Assembly (NCBI RefSeq): GCF_014805625.2
Contig: NW_023998414.1
Coordinates: 1,806,802-1,870,801, forward strand
Length of the DNA: 64,000 nucleotides
Direction of reading: 5' to 3'
Origin: Glossina fuscipes
Lineage: Eukaryota > Arthropoda > Insecta > Diptera > Glossinidae
The stretch's first letter is position 1. The number at the start of each line of letters is the position of its first letter. Made by a program: the position numbers and the translations under genes. This document shows positions 22,647 through 35,850 of the stretch, piece by piece. The notes beneath the pieces are model-generated. The model ran no database searches. It saw only the letters and a list, made by a program, of their open reading frames with translations, and was not told the origin of the DNA.

Positions 22647-23055
22647 AGATGGAAGGTATATACATATATTCAACGTTATTTAAAACTCTTGTTGATGCAT
22701 AGCATTCATCTGGCCAAACTTAATATACCTTGTATCATAAATCATAGAAATTATAATTGTCGTATAGAATTAGTGCCACTCCTCTAAACTCAATATCCTA
22801 GAAGATGAATGGTTAATGAATAAACCCGTTCTACTTGCAATAGAGAATTTTGAACATTTTTCAAGTTATGCTAAACATTTTTTTCAAATTCCGATATAAG
22901 TACAACAAAACCTACATATGTACATATGCTTTCGCATTAATATAAACTTTAGTCGTCAAAAACATACATATGCATGTACATGCATGCTTATATATATATA
23001 GGTAGAAAACCGATAAAGAAATGTCATTGACTTTTCGCGGGTCTTTACTGCGATT

Positions 23056-23081
23056 AAAAAAAAAAAAAAAAAAAAAAAAAA
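23056..23081. repeat. A26 homopolymer
   Basis: An uninterrupted adenine run. Confidence 0.9.
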
Positions 23082-25276
23082 CGGAAAGACTGACATTAGT
23101 GTCTTTTGGTGGGTATTTGACTTTCAGTGTCTCTTTGCTGTCCTTTAAAATATGGTGATTAAAAAATATTTAAAAGAACGTATAAAGCAAATAAAAAACG
23201 ATTTCCTTTCATTATGAAGATAGCAATGTCGATGATGATGATATCCGTGATATCTGCTCATTTATGTGCTTGTTTGACTTAATGTCTGCTGATTCATTCA
23301 AACAATTTTTAACATATTGGATTTTTTCACGGACTTCTTTTGTTGTTGTTGTTGTTGTTGTTGCTTGTTGCTTGTTGTTTCTTAAGAACAACATTTACAT
23401 TGAAATGAATGAATTGCATGCAAATTAAAATCTAAAGAAAGGAATTTGAAACAACTAAGTTAACTTTTAATATATTTTATATATTGTACAGTGAACTTTG
23501 TGTATCCAGTGCCTACACTTAAACGAGATATATACATATACATATATTTATATAAATCATAATCCTTCACTACTTCCTCTTCTTCGCTTATGCCACTCGG
23601 ACCGACAGATAGCTTACTATTGGGGAGGCCAGTTAAGTGAGGAAAAACCGTCTGTTGCGTAACTCCGGTTTTTGAGAAAAAAAAAAGAAAAAGAAGAATA
23701 TCAAAATTCGATCAATAATTTAAGCATCAAGCTCTCTATGGTTTCAGTTCAATGTGATATTGTATTGTAAACGAATAGCGAACGGATAAAAAAGTGAACA
23801 TAATTGAGTCAATCGGTATTTCGGTAAATTGTGAAAAACGTTTTGCCACTATTTGTACAAGCCTTAAACTCTTTCGAATCGAGTAATTTCATATTTTGCA
23901 TTTGATAATTGAAAAATTTTATCGGCTTAAAGAGAAAATAACAGGTTTTCTTGCCCACTTCATCATGATGAATGATGAAAAATGCTCCAAAAATTCAATT
24001 TGACATTTAAAGATTTCTATTCTACATCGTTATTGCCGTCATCAGCATGTACTACAAACAAGGGTGACAGATGAAACGAAAAAAAAAATAAAAATAAAAA
24101 AAAAAAATAAGAAAAAAATTCTATATGCTGGCGCGCATGATATTCATGAAAAATATTATGACAAAGGAAGCAGTTGCTCTTTATTTCGAATTATAAATGA
24201 TTTAAATTAATTTTCTACAAAAGTATTGCACTCAATAGCGTTTTTGCTTACACTATATACATTTTTTTCCCTCTATCCTTCATAAACTTCCAACTTACTT
24301 TATGTACTTACTCTTACTATTCCTTTAGAAAAGACTTTATAATGAAAATTAAATTTTTACAAATAATTTTGATAAAATGCAGGCTTTCATACTCTCAGTG
24401 TACGTATGCATACACTCTTGTACGGAATAGAGTTTCATTCATGTATGTGTGCTCAGCCTGCATAACACGACTCCTATTTTTTTTTTATTTTTTTTTTTTC
24501 TGTATAAAAAGAAAAAATGAAAAATCTACGCGCAAATGTTTCAAACTAAGGAAAAAAAATAAATAAATAAATATATAATATAAAGAAAAAACAAAACAAA
24601 AAAAAAACAAAAAAAAAAACCATAGCACAAATCTTCTTTCATCGATTAAGATCGCTTTTGGAATGCCATATGCTATTTTCGAATATATATCTTGTTCTTG
24701 CAAACTATTCAAATCGAAGCCCATGCATATTTATTGCACAATACGGTAAAGGCCTCGGTGTCTCGAAATGAGGTTTGATACGATAAAAAGCACGATACAT
24801 CAAGACAATGCAACTAGTCTAAGATTATTTTGCTGTGACCTCTTCCGCTATTTCAGATGGATTTACTTTCAAATCGAAAGCATCCAAACACTCACTACTC
24901 TTTCTTTTCATCCTTTCGTTTCCTCATAGTTCTTGCTGGCTAACAACCCTATGCCAGTCTATATGCATAGGAGACATTCCCGGTTCATTTCTGGTCAAAT
25001 GTATAAAATATCCAAAAAAATAAAAAATAAAAAAAAAAATAAAAATAAAAACCCTGGCACCTATAGCTGATTCGGATCCGCTAGTTACTTACAGATTTCC
25101 ATAATTTATACTTTGCTAAGGAGCGATAAGCCCGCAAGCTTTCCTATGGAATCATATTATGTTTGATGATACAACCAACCTTTTTAAAAGAGAATCTGAG
25201 TTATCGTGGAATTCCAGTTAATTCCAGCGCTATGCTCACTTTTAAAAATTCTTCCATTAGGTTATTTTTTTTTCTT

Positions 25277-25308
<32 letters not shown>

Positions 25309-25591
25309 TATATTTGTGTACTATGGTCGGCGCTACGAAGCATTAAAGATTTCTGTGATTAGCAAATGGAATGTGTGCTTCATCGTAGGAAAAGATCAGA
25401 GCAAAAAGGGGAAAATATAGATTTTCCCAACGGGATACAATGTAATGAATGATGCTCGATCCAGTGTTATTCGTGAACTGATCATATAACAATTCATGTG
25501 ATTACCGGAGAAAGCAATAATTTAAATCAGTCTTAATCTCTCTCTCCCTCTTAGATGTCCATGTTCATGTATTATGTTTGAAATTATAATG

Positions 25592-25670
25592 ATATATATA
25601 TATATATATATATATAGTATATATATATATATAGTATATATATATATATATATATATATACTATAACGAT

Positions 25671-25706
<36 letters not shown>
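25592..25706. repeat. compound (TA)n array with TATAGTAT and ATACTATA interruptions
   Basis: About 115 bases of TA repeat are interrupted twice by TATAGTAT and once by its inverse ATACTATA. The interruptions on either side of the long central run form an inverted repeat, giving a potential hairpin or cruciform. Confidence 0.9.
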
Positions 25707-25709
<3 letters not shown>

Positions 25710-26394
25710 ATGCTTCATTATAGATGAAAGAAAGATGACTGACCATAGATGACAAATCATATGTTTGTTATGATAAAAGTCGTATGTAGTTCCCTTTCCA
25801 TTAATATATTCTAACACACATTACACAGACAATATGGTTGGCCAGCCATGCGGAACATGAAAGAAAAACGGTGAGCATATAATTCTCATGCCATTTACTG
25901 GTCGTCAATCTATTGGGCATTAAGATAGCAATCATTTAATTTTCTTTAGTTACAAGTAACTCGATGAAATTAATATACTCGATGTGGGATTTTTAATAGA
26001 AGAGAGAAAAGAGAGAGTATAAAAATGAAAAGAATTTTCTTTAAGTAAGAAACTGTAGCAATTTATATGCCGCCAAAATGACATCCAACAGCAGTAGAAT
26101 GGCATATGTAAGCTTGAAAACAGGAAGAGATATACTATATATATATATATACACTATATATACATAACGCCAACAAATACTTGAGCAGCTTATGGAATTG
26201 TCAAGAGTTCTTTTTTTCTATAGAAATAATTTTTGGATGTGCTTTATTATTTGGAAGAAAAAAAAAAAAAAAAAAAAAATGAGACTCATTTCTGTCCCAC
26301 TTCGGCCAATTTAGTGCATGAAAACAATTTTACTACATTGCAAGTATACATACTCGCACTTACTCTCCCTCTTTCTCTCTCTTTCATTAAATAT

Positions 26395-26472
26395 CATATA
26401 TATATGCATATATTTATACATATTTATATATATATATATATTTATACATATTTATATATATATATATATATA
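26395..26472. repeat. (TA)n array with a duplicated 28-base unit
   Basis: A unit of TTTATACATATTTATA plus a TA run occurs twice in tandem (about 26412-26439 and 26441-26469). Confidence 0.85.
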
Positions 26473-27270
26473 CAAAAGTATACATATATGTCTGTCTACA
26501 TACGTATTTACAATCAATGCAAAAGAAAACACTTAAGAAAAGTGTTTTGTTAAAAAAGTTTTCAAAAAAAAAAAGCGAAAAAGATATACGTAGTAATTGT
26601 TCGAGTAAAAAAGAAGGAAAAAAAAAAAAGTTATTCAATTACGTGCAAACATACACAATACAAACGCACAAAGCTTAAAAGCAATTATTATGAAAAATGT
26701 CTGTGAATATCCGCTACATGTTGATATAATGCAACTGAAATATTTTTAATGTAACTTTAAGCTCAATCTTAAAATGAAAATGAAAAAGAATTCTGTCTAT
26801 TTATGCTCTCTCTCTCCGTCCCTCCGTCCTATCGTTTGTATTGTAAGCTGAGTCTTCTTATTATTATTTATATATGAAAGTTTAATGATAGCGCAAAAAA
26901 TACATTTCGAGAATACCACACAATTCGTTAGATATAAGATTGGGCAGATTAGTCCAAAGTCACATCACATCAAATCGTCAGGGAATGCAAACTAGTCGAA
27001 GGCATCAAATTAAGTTCTGTGTATTTCATATTTACATTTGTGATAGAAGAAGAAAAAATCATTTCTGCAAATAGGTGGGTGTAAGTGCATAAATGCTAAC
27101 AAAGAAATCCCGTTCGCCATATTATACGTTAATATGCTTCTTAGTAACGGTAGATAGAATTTTTTTTTTATTTTTTTATCAAATTAAATAATCATTCGAA
27201 GGAATATTTTCGATACATGCTGGTTGTTCGGATGTATCTAATACTCAAACGGACTTAAGATAGAGTAATC

Positions 27271-27730
27271 TTCTCTCTGTCGATGTATGCATCTATCCAT
27301 CTGATGTCTGTCCGTGTATTCTTACATCGCAATTTATGAGATATTATAGAATAATACGAATTCCATTAAAAATGAATTGAATCGAAACCCTTTCTTGATC
27401 AGTTCTCTGATAATGCCTTATATTGACATAGTCGTTGTATGAAAAAAATTATACTTTTTACGATTTGTCGATTTGTCGACGAATGTCGCTGGATATATCG
27501 CAGGTATTTTGGCATTTTAAACTGATTCGATTGGATGGGGCAATCTTTTAAGCCCTCTCCTATATAAACATCTCTACAAAAATTAAATTTTCCTAAACTA
27601 AAAAAAAAAATAATAATAATCTTTTCCAATATGTCCATAATGGTAATATTGATATAGAAATTCAGTTCAACGAGTTTGGACCATGTAGGTCTATTTTTTA
27701 GATCCCATCTCATATAAATATTGTCATGAG
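27271..27730 (+). mobile_element. GTCY-core dispersed element, family 2, copy 1
   Basis: It has a degenerate GTCY run (27275-27320) followed by the family-2 blocks: a block like ACATCGCAATTTATGAGATAT, then TTTTAAACTGATTCGAT, GGATGGGGCAAT and AAGCCCTCTCCTATATAA. The same order occurs near 32.7, 35.9, 39.0 and 53.4 kb. No coding capacity. Confidence 0.6.
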
Positions 27731-28369
27731 AAATTAATCTTTATATGGTAACTAAGCCTAAGTTGTAGTTTTTTTTTATAACAAAGATAAAAAATAATAA
27801 AATCAAGTTTGGTACATGTGAGCCACGTCAGTTGAAGTTGTGTGCATCGCCAAATATGAAGACTTTTATGAAAAGTATACCTATACGTTTTGGTTTGTTA
27901 TCACGTAAATGAATGAATAACTATATTAGGCGAGTTAGTATAGAGTATTTGAAAGTCGGCCTTGTCCGGCTTCAATTTTGAATTGGTTTAGTTAGCATAT
28001 AATTGCTGCTTTTTGCATAGAAATCAAAGAGATCGTAAACAACACATAAATCTATCATCTTTTCTTGATTCACTTATTTGAAACAAAAAAAAAACTAAAA
28101 ATCGAATACCGCCGTTAGTAAGCAAAAAAGCTGCTTTACCGTAAAGGGGAGACATTCTTTTCATAATTAGTTTTATGAAGGTCTTCTAAAACGTTAGTGA
28201 AGAAATAGGAATGATTTGCTTATGCATAGCATAGCCCATATTGCCCATTGCCAATGTCCATAAAATGTATATTTTACCGCCCGAATCTATTTTAATTTGA
28301 ATAGGTGGACTACAAAGTTTTGCCCTAAGGTGTATATCATTTTTTGACTTATTATTATTATTTTCCTTT

Positions 28370-28373
<4 letters not shown>

Positions 28374-28417
<44 letters not shown>

Positions 28418-28450
28418 TTCCACTCTCTCTCTCCCTCTTTCACTCCCTCT
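28374..28450. repeat. (CT)n microsatellite
   Basis: A pure CT run to about 28412, continuing as interrupted CT/CCCT units. Confidence 0.9.
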
Positions 28451-29449
28451 GTATCTTATATTTCATCTTTCAGTTTATTTTTATTTATTTGTTTTTTTTT
28501 TTTTTTAACTTTTTCCATTCCTGACTGAAAGCATGTTTTTACGTCTCATTAGTTATAAAAAACATATTCTGTTCTTTCTTGTAAAACCACACGAAAGACT
28601 TATTAATGATTACAGCACATGCAGAGAATCTTAGAAAAACTAAAATTGAATGATTACACACACATATAAAGAGAACATTTTTTATATCACAGAGATTATG
28701 TAATGAAAAATCATATTCAATTTCTATTGTTTATTTTTATGGCAAGAAAGCAATTTCGGTTTTAAATTCTTCTTTTTCCAAGTGAAATGAAAATTCATTT
28801 AACAAATCGCCTCAATGCAAAACTGCTGCATGAATGTTTTTATATAGAAATATAAACTATTCTTAATCTTTCTTTGTACTTGTGTGACTAAGCTAAGCGA
28901 CAAACAGAAGAACCGCTTTCAATATTGTCTTCTTTCCATTTGATTCCAGTCTATGCTGGTGGGTATAAAGATAATCGAAAAGGGTGAAGTCAATCTCGGA
29001 TTGTTGAGAAAGGTATATAAATCACAAAATTTTGTTCAACACTGACGCACTCACTTACCGCCTTAAGACAACTCTTCACTCTTGGCACATCTCAGCTGAT
29101 TGCTCTTGCCTCTTGAAATCATCGTATTGAGACTCGTTGTCCATCAAGAAGTCAAGTGATTTAAAAAAAAAAAGCCGGACATTTGCTTGCTAACCAGTTC
29201 AATTCGTTATTGAACTGTGGTCCACAACGTTGAACACATTTCCGAATTGCCGTAATAAAATCAATGACTGACATAATCTGTGATTACGTAAAGAAAACTC
29301 TTCCAAATAAGAGAAATGAATGAAGATGAGAATAGAATTTATTATAGAATCCGTCGCTATGCCACTTGGCATTGCTTTAAGATGCCATTGCTCGATTTTA
29401 TATCGAAATTTGTTCAAAATTTAGAAACTCGACATTTATGCGAGGATTT

Positions 29450-29480
<31 letters not shown>

Positions 29481-29641
29481 TATATGTTAATTTATATGTC
29501 ATGTAAATATGACCATTATTATGACTATGATATATAAATAAAAGATTTCAAGTCAACTATTTATTATTTCATGAAAGGTCTACTCTTTCGACAAACCGCG
29601 AACAAATGTCGCTAAGTACGCCTAAGAGCACCAATTGGTTA

Positions 29642-29644
<3 letters not shown>

Positions 29645-29676
<32 letters not shown>
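29645..29676. repeat. T32 homopolymer
   Basis: An uninterrupted thymine run. Confidence 0.9.
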
Positions 29677-31093
29677 CATTTTAAAAGATTCGCGAATGTA
29701 ATTAAAGATAGACTTGTAAAATTTTAAGCTTGTGACAGCAGCGGTAGTCTACACAAGCACGAAATTGTGTAAGGCAAAAAGACGAAACAAACATATATCT
29801 CCATTCGATGACAGATGTGCTTCAAGTAATAATTGGACATGTAACGAACACACTAAAAACAACAATTCTCATATGCATATGCATATGTATATATAGTAAG
29901 TACAGTAACTAGAGTAAAAGACATTAAACTAATATTCACGGTATTGTTTACCTTGGTGACAAATATAAATATTATTAATTAGCACATTAACAACAACAAG
30001 CAACGGCAGCAACGTAGTTGAAGAATGTAATACAGTTCGTTAATAAACAGTCCGACGCAATAAACAAATTGTTATACCTTGCGGTATAAATCAGAGAATT
30101 AATTATTATTAATTACTAAACAAGTGACACACAAACGTACTCTACTCTCGAAATACCACCAAGAATTTGCTTATGCCTTTACAAAATATATATATATATA
30201 TGTGCATTTGTCAAATTTAAGCATGTGAGTGACGTAAACAATAACAATAATAATAATAACAATATTGACACAGTTACATAAATATTTAATCGATTGATTA
30301 GATTGCACTACAATGACTTTTCAGTGTAATCGAAAATCGAAAAAAAATAAATAAAAATAAAATAATCAAAATAAAAAAAAATATAAAAAACTGACGAAAA
30401 CAAGAAGTACACAAAGAAGAACACATCGACTAACTAACTAAGCACTAACCCTTAAAGTATAATTATAGCATTAATTAAGTAAATTTAAAAAAAAAAACAA
30501 AAAAAAAAAATGCAAAGAAAAACAAAACTTTAATAATATATGCATACAGCGAAAACCCCAAAGAGCGTACAATGACGCGGCTTTTTAATGCGAATATACT
30601 TTTGAATGCTTTCTCCACGAAATCAGGTACAAAACAAGACAACATTAGCAGCTTATTATTGATACATTAAAAAAACTCAAACTGCACAGAATTCTTGTGA
30701 AACATATTTTTACTATGAAAACTATCTGGGACACCTTTACAAGCCAATAGTGCTGCCTATTCTACTATAATACCAGTGGAATTAATTGGTGTTTTGCTCA
30801 TTACTCATAAACTGCGCGCAGATAAAAGTACAAATATTTGACTACCTTCACGAATATGGGAAAAATTGACCCCAGAAAGTATACAAATTCTCCGCCAATT
30901 TCAAAATCTGAATAAGCCTAAGCATGTCCGCCTGCCTAGCTATGTAGTAGATTTGATAAACATTCTTTAGCTTTGCAAAGTAACTTGGAAGTAACTTAAA
31001 CTTTTCAAAGGACACACCTACAATGCGCATACGCTTATGCGACAAAAACTGTTCCTTGCACGTTTCTTATAAGTTACAAAAGAAACACGATAG

Positions 31094-31303
31094 AGCTCCA
31101 TATATCTATGGCATTCAGGTTATTTGACTGCATTATTCTTGGCTTCCGACCATTCGACCTTACTGGCGTGGACGGTCCTACCGGCCGCTACGCTACCAAT
31201 GGCTCTCGGTATCCTTGCGCTTATCGAGTTTGAAACATTTCTTACTTGGTATAGAAAACCTTATAATTCTCGAGGATGCGGACTATTTCTCGAAAGGTGT
31301 TAA
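31094..31303 (+). other. GC-rich island, unassigned; open in several frames
   Basis: A patch clearly richer in G and C than its surroundings, open for 69 codons between stops at 31091 and 31301. That frame encodes a hydrophobic stretch including AWTVLPAATLPMALGILALI (about codons 29-48), which could span a membrane. It lacks a start codon, so as a gene it would have to be an exon. The other plus frames are also largely open, one of them starting with ATG at about 31109, and a minus frame is open for about 45 codons, so composition alone may explain the open frames. I do not recognise any of the products. Confidence 0.3.
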
Positions 31304-32700
31304 ATGAAAATTGTCAACGATTTTCCAAAGCTAAAAATATCATAAACATATTAGAAACTCGCACACATAAACAAGGCGAAATACAAAAGAATTTATGAGA
31401 CAAAAATACACGTACGCCTTAAAGAAAGTCTTCGGTGTCCATCATTTAGATTAAAAATGCTGTTTAGAAGCTAAACTGAATTACATCTCTTGCAAATATA
31501 TTTAAGCGAATACAACTTGTGTCTATGCGTCATAAAGCATTTTTTTATTGATTTTCCGATAAATTGATTCAAGACGTATTACAAGCCATTTTCAATATCA
31601 TGCTCGCTGCAGTCACAATTATCTTTCGAGAAGGCTTGGAAGTCAAACAATTTTCTTGAGACTTGGACGGACACATATAATGTGCATGTAGTAGATATTT
31701 TTGATCCATTAATTGATTTATTGTTTGCGTACAAACGGCATAAAAAAATTTAATATATTTTCAATGTTTAAAGGTAACAGTAAAAATTGGCTGAAAAGTG
31801 GAAAATATTGTGAAATTAATAATGAAAGATACAATTGCCTAGAAATGCGACAACTGAACGTTTTTCATTTCATTCTTTTCACTCAAAAATTGTGAAATTT
31901 TATTTGTTTGTGCGCGAAGAAAGTTTAAATGAAATTAAGGTACACGTATACGCGCAGTTACGCATGTGTGTGTGTGTGTGCGTGTGTTTGTGTGTGCATC
32001 TAAATATATACAAAAATCTGTCGATTATTATATAAGAAAATCCCTAATATATGAAATATATTTTACATACACTAAAGGCAGATGTATATTAAACGCATCA
32101 TTCCGTTTGTAACATTCATTGATACGCCTAAGAGAATATGAGAAATTTATGGGTATTATTTCTTAAGGAAAGTGAATATAGATTCGTTTCAAGTCGTTTG
32201 CATCTGCTTTTGATTTATTGATTTTGTTTTGTAGTATTTATCGAACTGCGATCGGACTAACAAACCGGGAACGAAGTATAAAGAATGAAAATTTAAATGA
32301 TAATAAGAATAAGTTTTAAGATGAGGCAAGACGTAAGTGTAATGATCATAATGAAAGTTAGTGACACGCAACAGACAAAGGGTCACTTCAACTCTTAATA
32401 TTATACGTAAAATGGAATACAACCTAATTTCCATTGGTCCATTAATACGCTTGCTTTCGCAGTAATCTCATTAATGGCATAGTTCTGCGAGCTCTTGGCT
32501 TCAACGTCGAACTAGATATTTGATCATATTCGGTTGTTTCGCCAGCGATTGTTGTACCACTGCTAATTACATTTTTGAACATTCTACAATCCCGATACCC
32601 TACATCACTTATGGAAAGTAGTGTGAACGTACATAACACGAAGAAGGGCTTAAGAGAGACGCACCTTTTATTGTGCCAATCAAATCAAAAGCACTTTTTA
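31304..32700. other. noncoding stretch
   Basis: AT-rich sequence with a (GT)n run (about 31966-31998). The minus-strand open frame at 32442-32639 has no recognisable motif. Confidence 0.5.
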
Positions 32701-33140
32701 AAACGATCTAAACATGTCTGTCCGTCTGTCCGTCTGATCTCTATCCATATATTTTTACGTTCAAGCTGTAGGTCGCAATTTTTAAAATATCTTGATGAAA
32801 TTTAGTACATAGACGTACTTTGGCCCAAGGACGAAAGCTACAGACAATGATTCGAATCGGTCCAATTTTGCGCCCATTTTTTAATTGTAATTTGTAAAAT
32901 TTCTCGGCAAAAGTAATTAAGTAGTAGTGGTAACAGTAGTAGTAGTAATTTCGCCATTCTAAACTGATGTGAAAGCTTTGAATCGGCTCAGCAATTTTTT
33001 GAACCCTCTCTCATATAACCGTTTCTACGAAAAAAAGGTCAATTTCAATATTTCATGATGCAAATCGTCTCGACAAACAAATCTACAGTACCGAATTTGA
33101 TGTAGGGGATGTAATAGTTAGCATTGCCCCACTATAATTT
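32701..33140 (+). mobile_element. GTCY-core dispersed element, family 2, copy 2
   Basis: A clear GTCTGTCC run (32715-32735) is followed by the family blocks: TTCAAGCTGTAGGTCGCAAT, a TTTTAAAATATCTTGATGAA block, TCGGTCCAATTTTGCGCC, ATTTCTCGGCAAAAGT, CTAAACTGATGTGAAAG and TTTTGAACCCTCTCTCATAT with a following CGTTTCTACGAAAA. This is the best-preserved copy. Confidence 0.7.
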
Positions 33141-34702
33141 TCTTACTTATTTTTGATTGAAATCTTTTAATAAAAATGAAAAATCCGTCTACAAGTCAAG
33201 ATAATAAAGATTTAGACGCGTACGGCAAATTACGCTTTGCTCGGTCCTCATCTGCTTATCCGTCAAATTTCACAAGGAAGTCGAGTTCACATTTTTGTAA
33301 GTTTCCACGCTTGTTTTTCATTGTGATTTACTTATAAGAATGGAAAACGAATGCGAATCTCCAAGCAATAGCCTCAAAAATGGACTGCTTGCCGTTTTAA
33401 GCTTTTTGCGGGATGTTTAAATCCATGCACCTGTTCGTCCTTTCGAGTTGACTGTTAGAATTCTCATTGTGGTAAAAATTCAAATTTAATTTTCAAATAC
33501 TTTTTCGTATGCTCTTAGTTTAAAGATGGGGATGAGAATTGTGTGATATCCGCGGTATGTTCGCACGTATACGCCAGCTGGTTGAGGTTCGAAACCTCAT
33601 TTCGGCAAAAGTTGACAGAAAGTTTTCAACAATTTTGCGTCTTCTAAGTTGTTGATCAAGATTTCCTAATAACAAAAGAAAATTGATGCGATTCATTAAA
33701 AAATATTCGCTCAATTGCTCGCTCATTGATATAAAAATTTAATCGAAATACAGAGTGAGAGGTAGAATCGGCCAAATGAAGAAGAGTATATAGTTTTCTT
33801 TAACATTGGCGTAAAATAGATGTCAAGCAAAATTCCATGCAAGTCATATTATGTTGAAAACTGTGATTGCTTTATAATATAAGCTAAACAAACGAGCAAA
33901 TTTCAGCTCTTGGGGCTAAAATCCACAAAACTCCGATGAGTAGACGGACAGATATGAATAACTAGGGACAGAGGGATATTATGGAAAAGTAAAGACCACT
34001 TTCTTCCTAAATTATCCAATGAAAGTCTTGATATGTTTCTTTGAGTGTAAATCGAATATCGTATTTAGTACATACACTTGCACTTAATGACATGTATAGA
34101 CAGATGATAGTGTAACAAACTCTCGCGTTGTTATGCCGAACCATCATATCAATTTATGTATATTTTTATATAAAAATTTCAAAATTTGTAATGAGTAAAA
34201 TTTTACGATTCCAAAAAAAAAAAAAAAAACGGAATTGAAAATATTTGCCTAATCTTCTCCCATTAAATATTGCTTTCGATTACGCCGCCATCAAGTAAAG
34301 TGTTAGTCTTTACATATATATAGTTTACATGTGCGTGCTTTTGTGTGTGTGAGTGTATGTGTGTGTGTGTGTGTGTGTACGTGTAAATACATATAATATA
34401 ATATACATATGTAAGATTGTATTTATGAATAAGTGTGTATGTACGGATCTGTGCTTATTACATTATCAATGCTATAAATTAAATTTTAGTTACTTTTAAG
34501 TTACATTTATCTCCTTCTACGCTCGCTCTGTCCGCTAACCAAATAATTTTTGAAATTAAAATTTTTTTTTTCTTTACAAGGCATCAGGCAGATCTCTATT
34601 AATCAAAGCAAACAAGTTTGAGAACAATTATTGTAAAAGTGCAAAATGCTCGAAATTGCTACACATAAATAAATTTACATATACGCATATACATATTATA
34701 CG

Positions 34703-34744
<42 letters not shown>

Positions 34745-35850
34745 AATAAAATATTGTGAAATTTAAACATTGGGCGCCTAGGTTCTTATCAAAATACTGA
34801 AACCGTGTTACAATTATACAACAACATGAACACACAAACCAACATTGAATACACTTGCACACGACTACGTCTAATGAAATGAATAAGCGCGCGCGCGCGT
34901 TTGTATGCGTGTGTGTATTTAAGAGGGATAGAGAGAGAGAGAGAGAGAGAGATAGATAAATAGATAGAGTGAAAATGTGAACACACGAACAAATGATTTA
35001 CAATTCAACTGTAATTAACTAACAAATCTAAAAAATGATAATAAATAAATAAATGTGTGTATGATTTTTGTCCGACGACGATGTCGTACGTAAAAGTATG
35101 TTATTATATGTACATATTTCGGTGCATATGAATGAAATTATTGTCAGATAAAGGCATCATCGTGAACATCGTATAAAACGTATCTATGACGTATGCAATG
35201 GACTCTGTTTCAGGTTAAATTTTATGCCTTTTTTTTTTTTTTGTTTACACATACGTACACATGTACGCAAAAATATGTATGTTTCGATTTTACAAAAAAG
35301 TATAAATAGAGTTTTGTTTTGCATCGCTATTGTTGTTGCCACAGTGAGTTGCTAATTACAATAATACATTTTTTGTATACAATTATTTGTCATGTAAATG
35401 TTTACTTAACTATTTCTTATAAACAACTGCTTTTCAAATCTTATCAGCATTTATTTGATAAGTCATTTCAATTATTATAGCAGCCGTTGTTGTATTTATT
35501 ATTGCTGTTATACAATATGTTATTCATTTATTTTTTATTTTTATTTATTTATTTTTTTTTTTTTATTTTTTCATTAGCAATAAAATATATTATAAAATAA
35601 AAAATCATTCTTTTAAATTCTTTGCTTTAATTCACAATGACAAAGCATTTGTATGATGATGCGTACGCGTAAATAAATTATTAAAGATATTATCACAGTA
35701 TACCATCTAAGACCAGACTTAGTAAACTAAGAAAGTCATCGGTAGCCGTGAGAAGTCTACATTTTTATAGCCCATACAACTTGTGCTACACACTATATAT
35801 GTGAGCTATGTACCGATGTATGTTTAAGGGGAGGAGATTTTCAAATAGAC
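33141..35850. other. noncoding stretch with a tRNA-like arm and CA/GT/GA repeats
   Basis: It holds the T-arm-like hairpin at 33583-33599, GT-rich repeats (34343-34378), a TA run (34707-34741), a GC alternation (34887-34900), a GA run (34930-34952) and T-rich tracts near 35228-35242 and 35550-35562. No gene was recognised. Confidence 0.5.
33583..33599 (+). other. tRNA T-arm-like hairpin with a perfect B box
   Basis: TGAGG, a seven-base loop TTCGAAA and CCTCA form a perfect 5 bp T-arm, and GGTTCGAAACC fits the B box exactly. No matching acceptor stem or D arm is found upstream, so it is probably a tRNA fossil or SINE fragment rather than a tRNA gene. Confidence 0.35.

Larger units (their letters stand above)
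18613..27270. other. long noncoding stretch with microsatellites
   Basis: No gene was recognised. It holds TA runs at about 19675-19706, 22620-22646, 25278-25301, 25592-25706, 26132-26160 and 26395-26472; an A26 run at 23056-23081; a TTG repeat at 23339-23363; and A-rich blocks near 24080-24120, 24550-24620 and 26258-26279. Two short segments with protein-like composition (20286-20609 and 21801-21965) are discussed as findings. Confidence 0.5.
27731..31093. other. noncoding stretch
   Basis: It holds a CT repeat (28374-28450), a TA run (29450-29482), a T32 run (29645-29676) and A-rich blocks near 30340-30380 and 30485-30510. A fragment around 30860-30950 resembles the GTCY-core elements. No gene was recognised. 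Confidence 0.55.

Noticed and set aside
25584..25817. Minus-strand open frame of 77 codons
   Set aside because: It is translated TA microsatellite with no other content.
26233..26638. Overlapping open frames on both strands
   Set aside because: Poly-Lys, poly-Phe and Tyr-Ile runs from A, T and TA tracts; no domain.
29059..29131. Minus-strand ATG segment (MDNESQYDDFKRQEQSAEM) before a GGTAAGTGAG donor
   Set aside because: A stop codon precedes the donor in that frame, so it cannot be a coding first exon as drawn.
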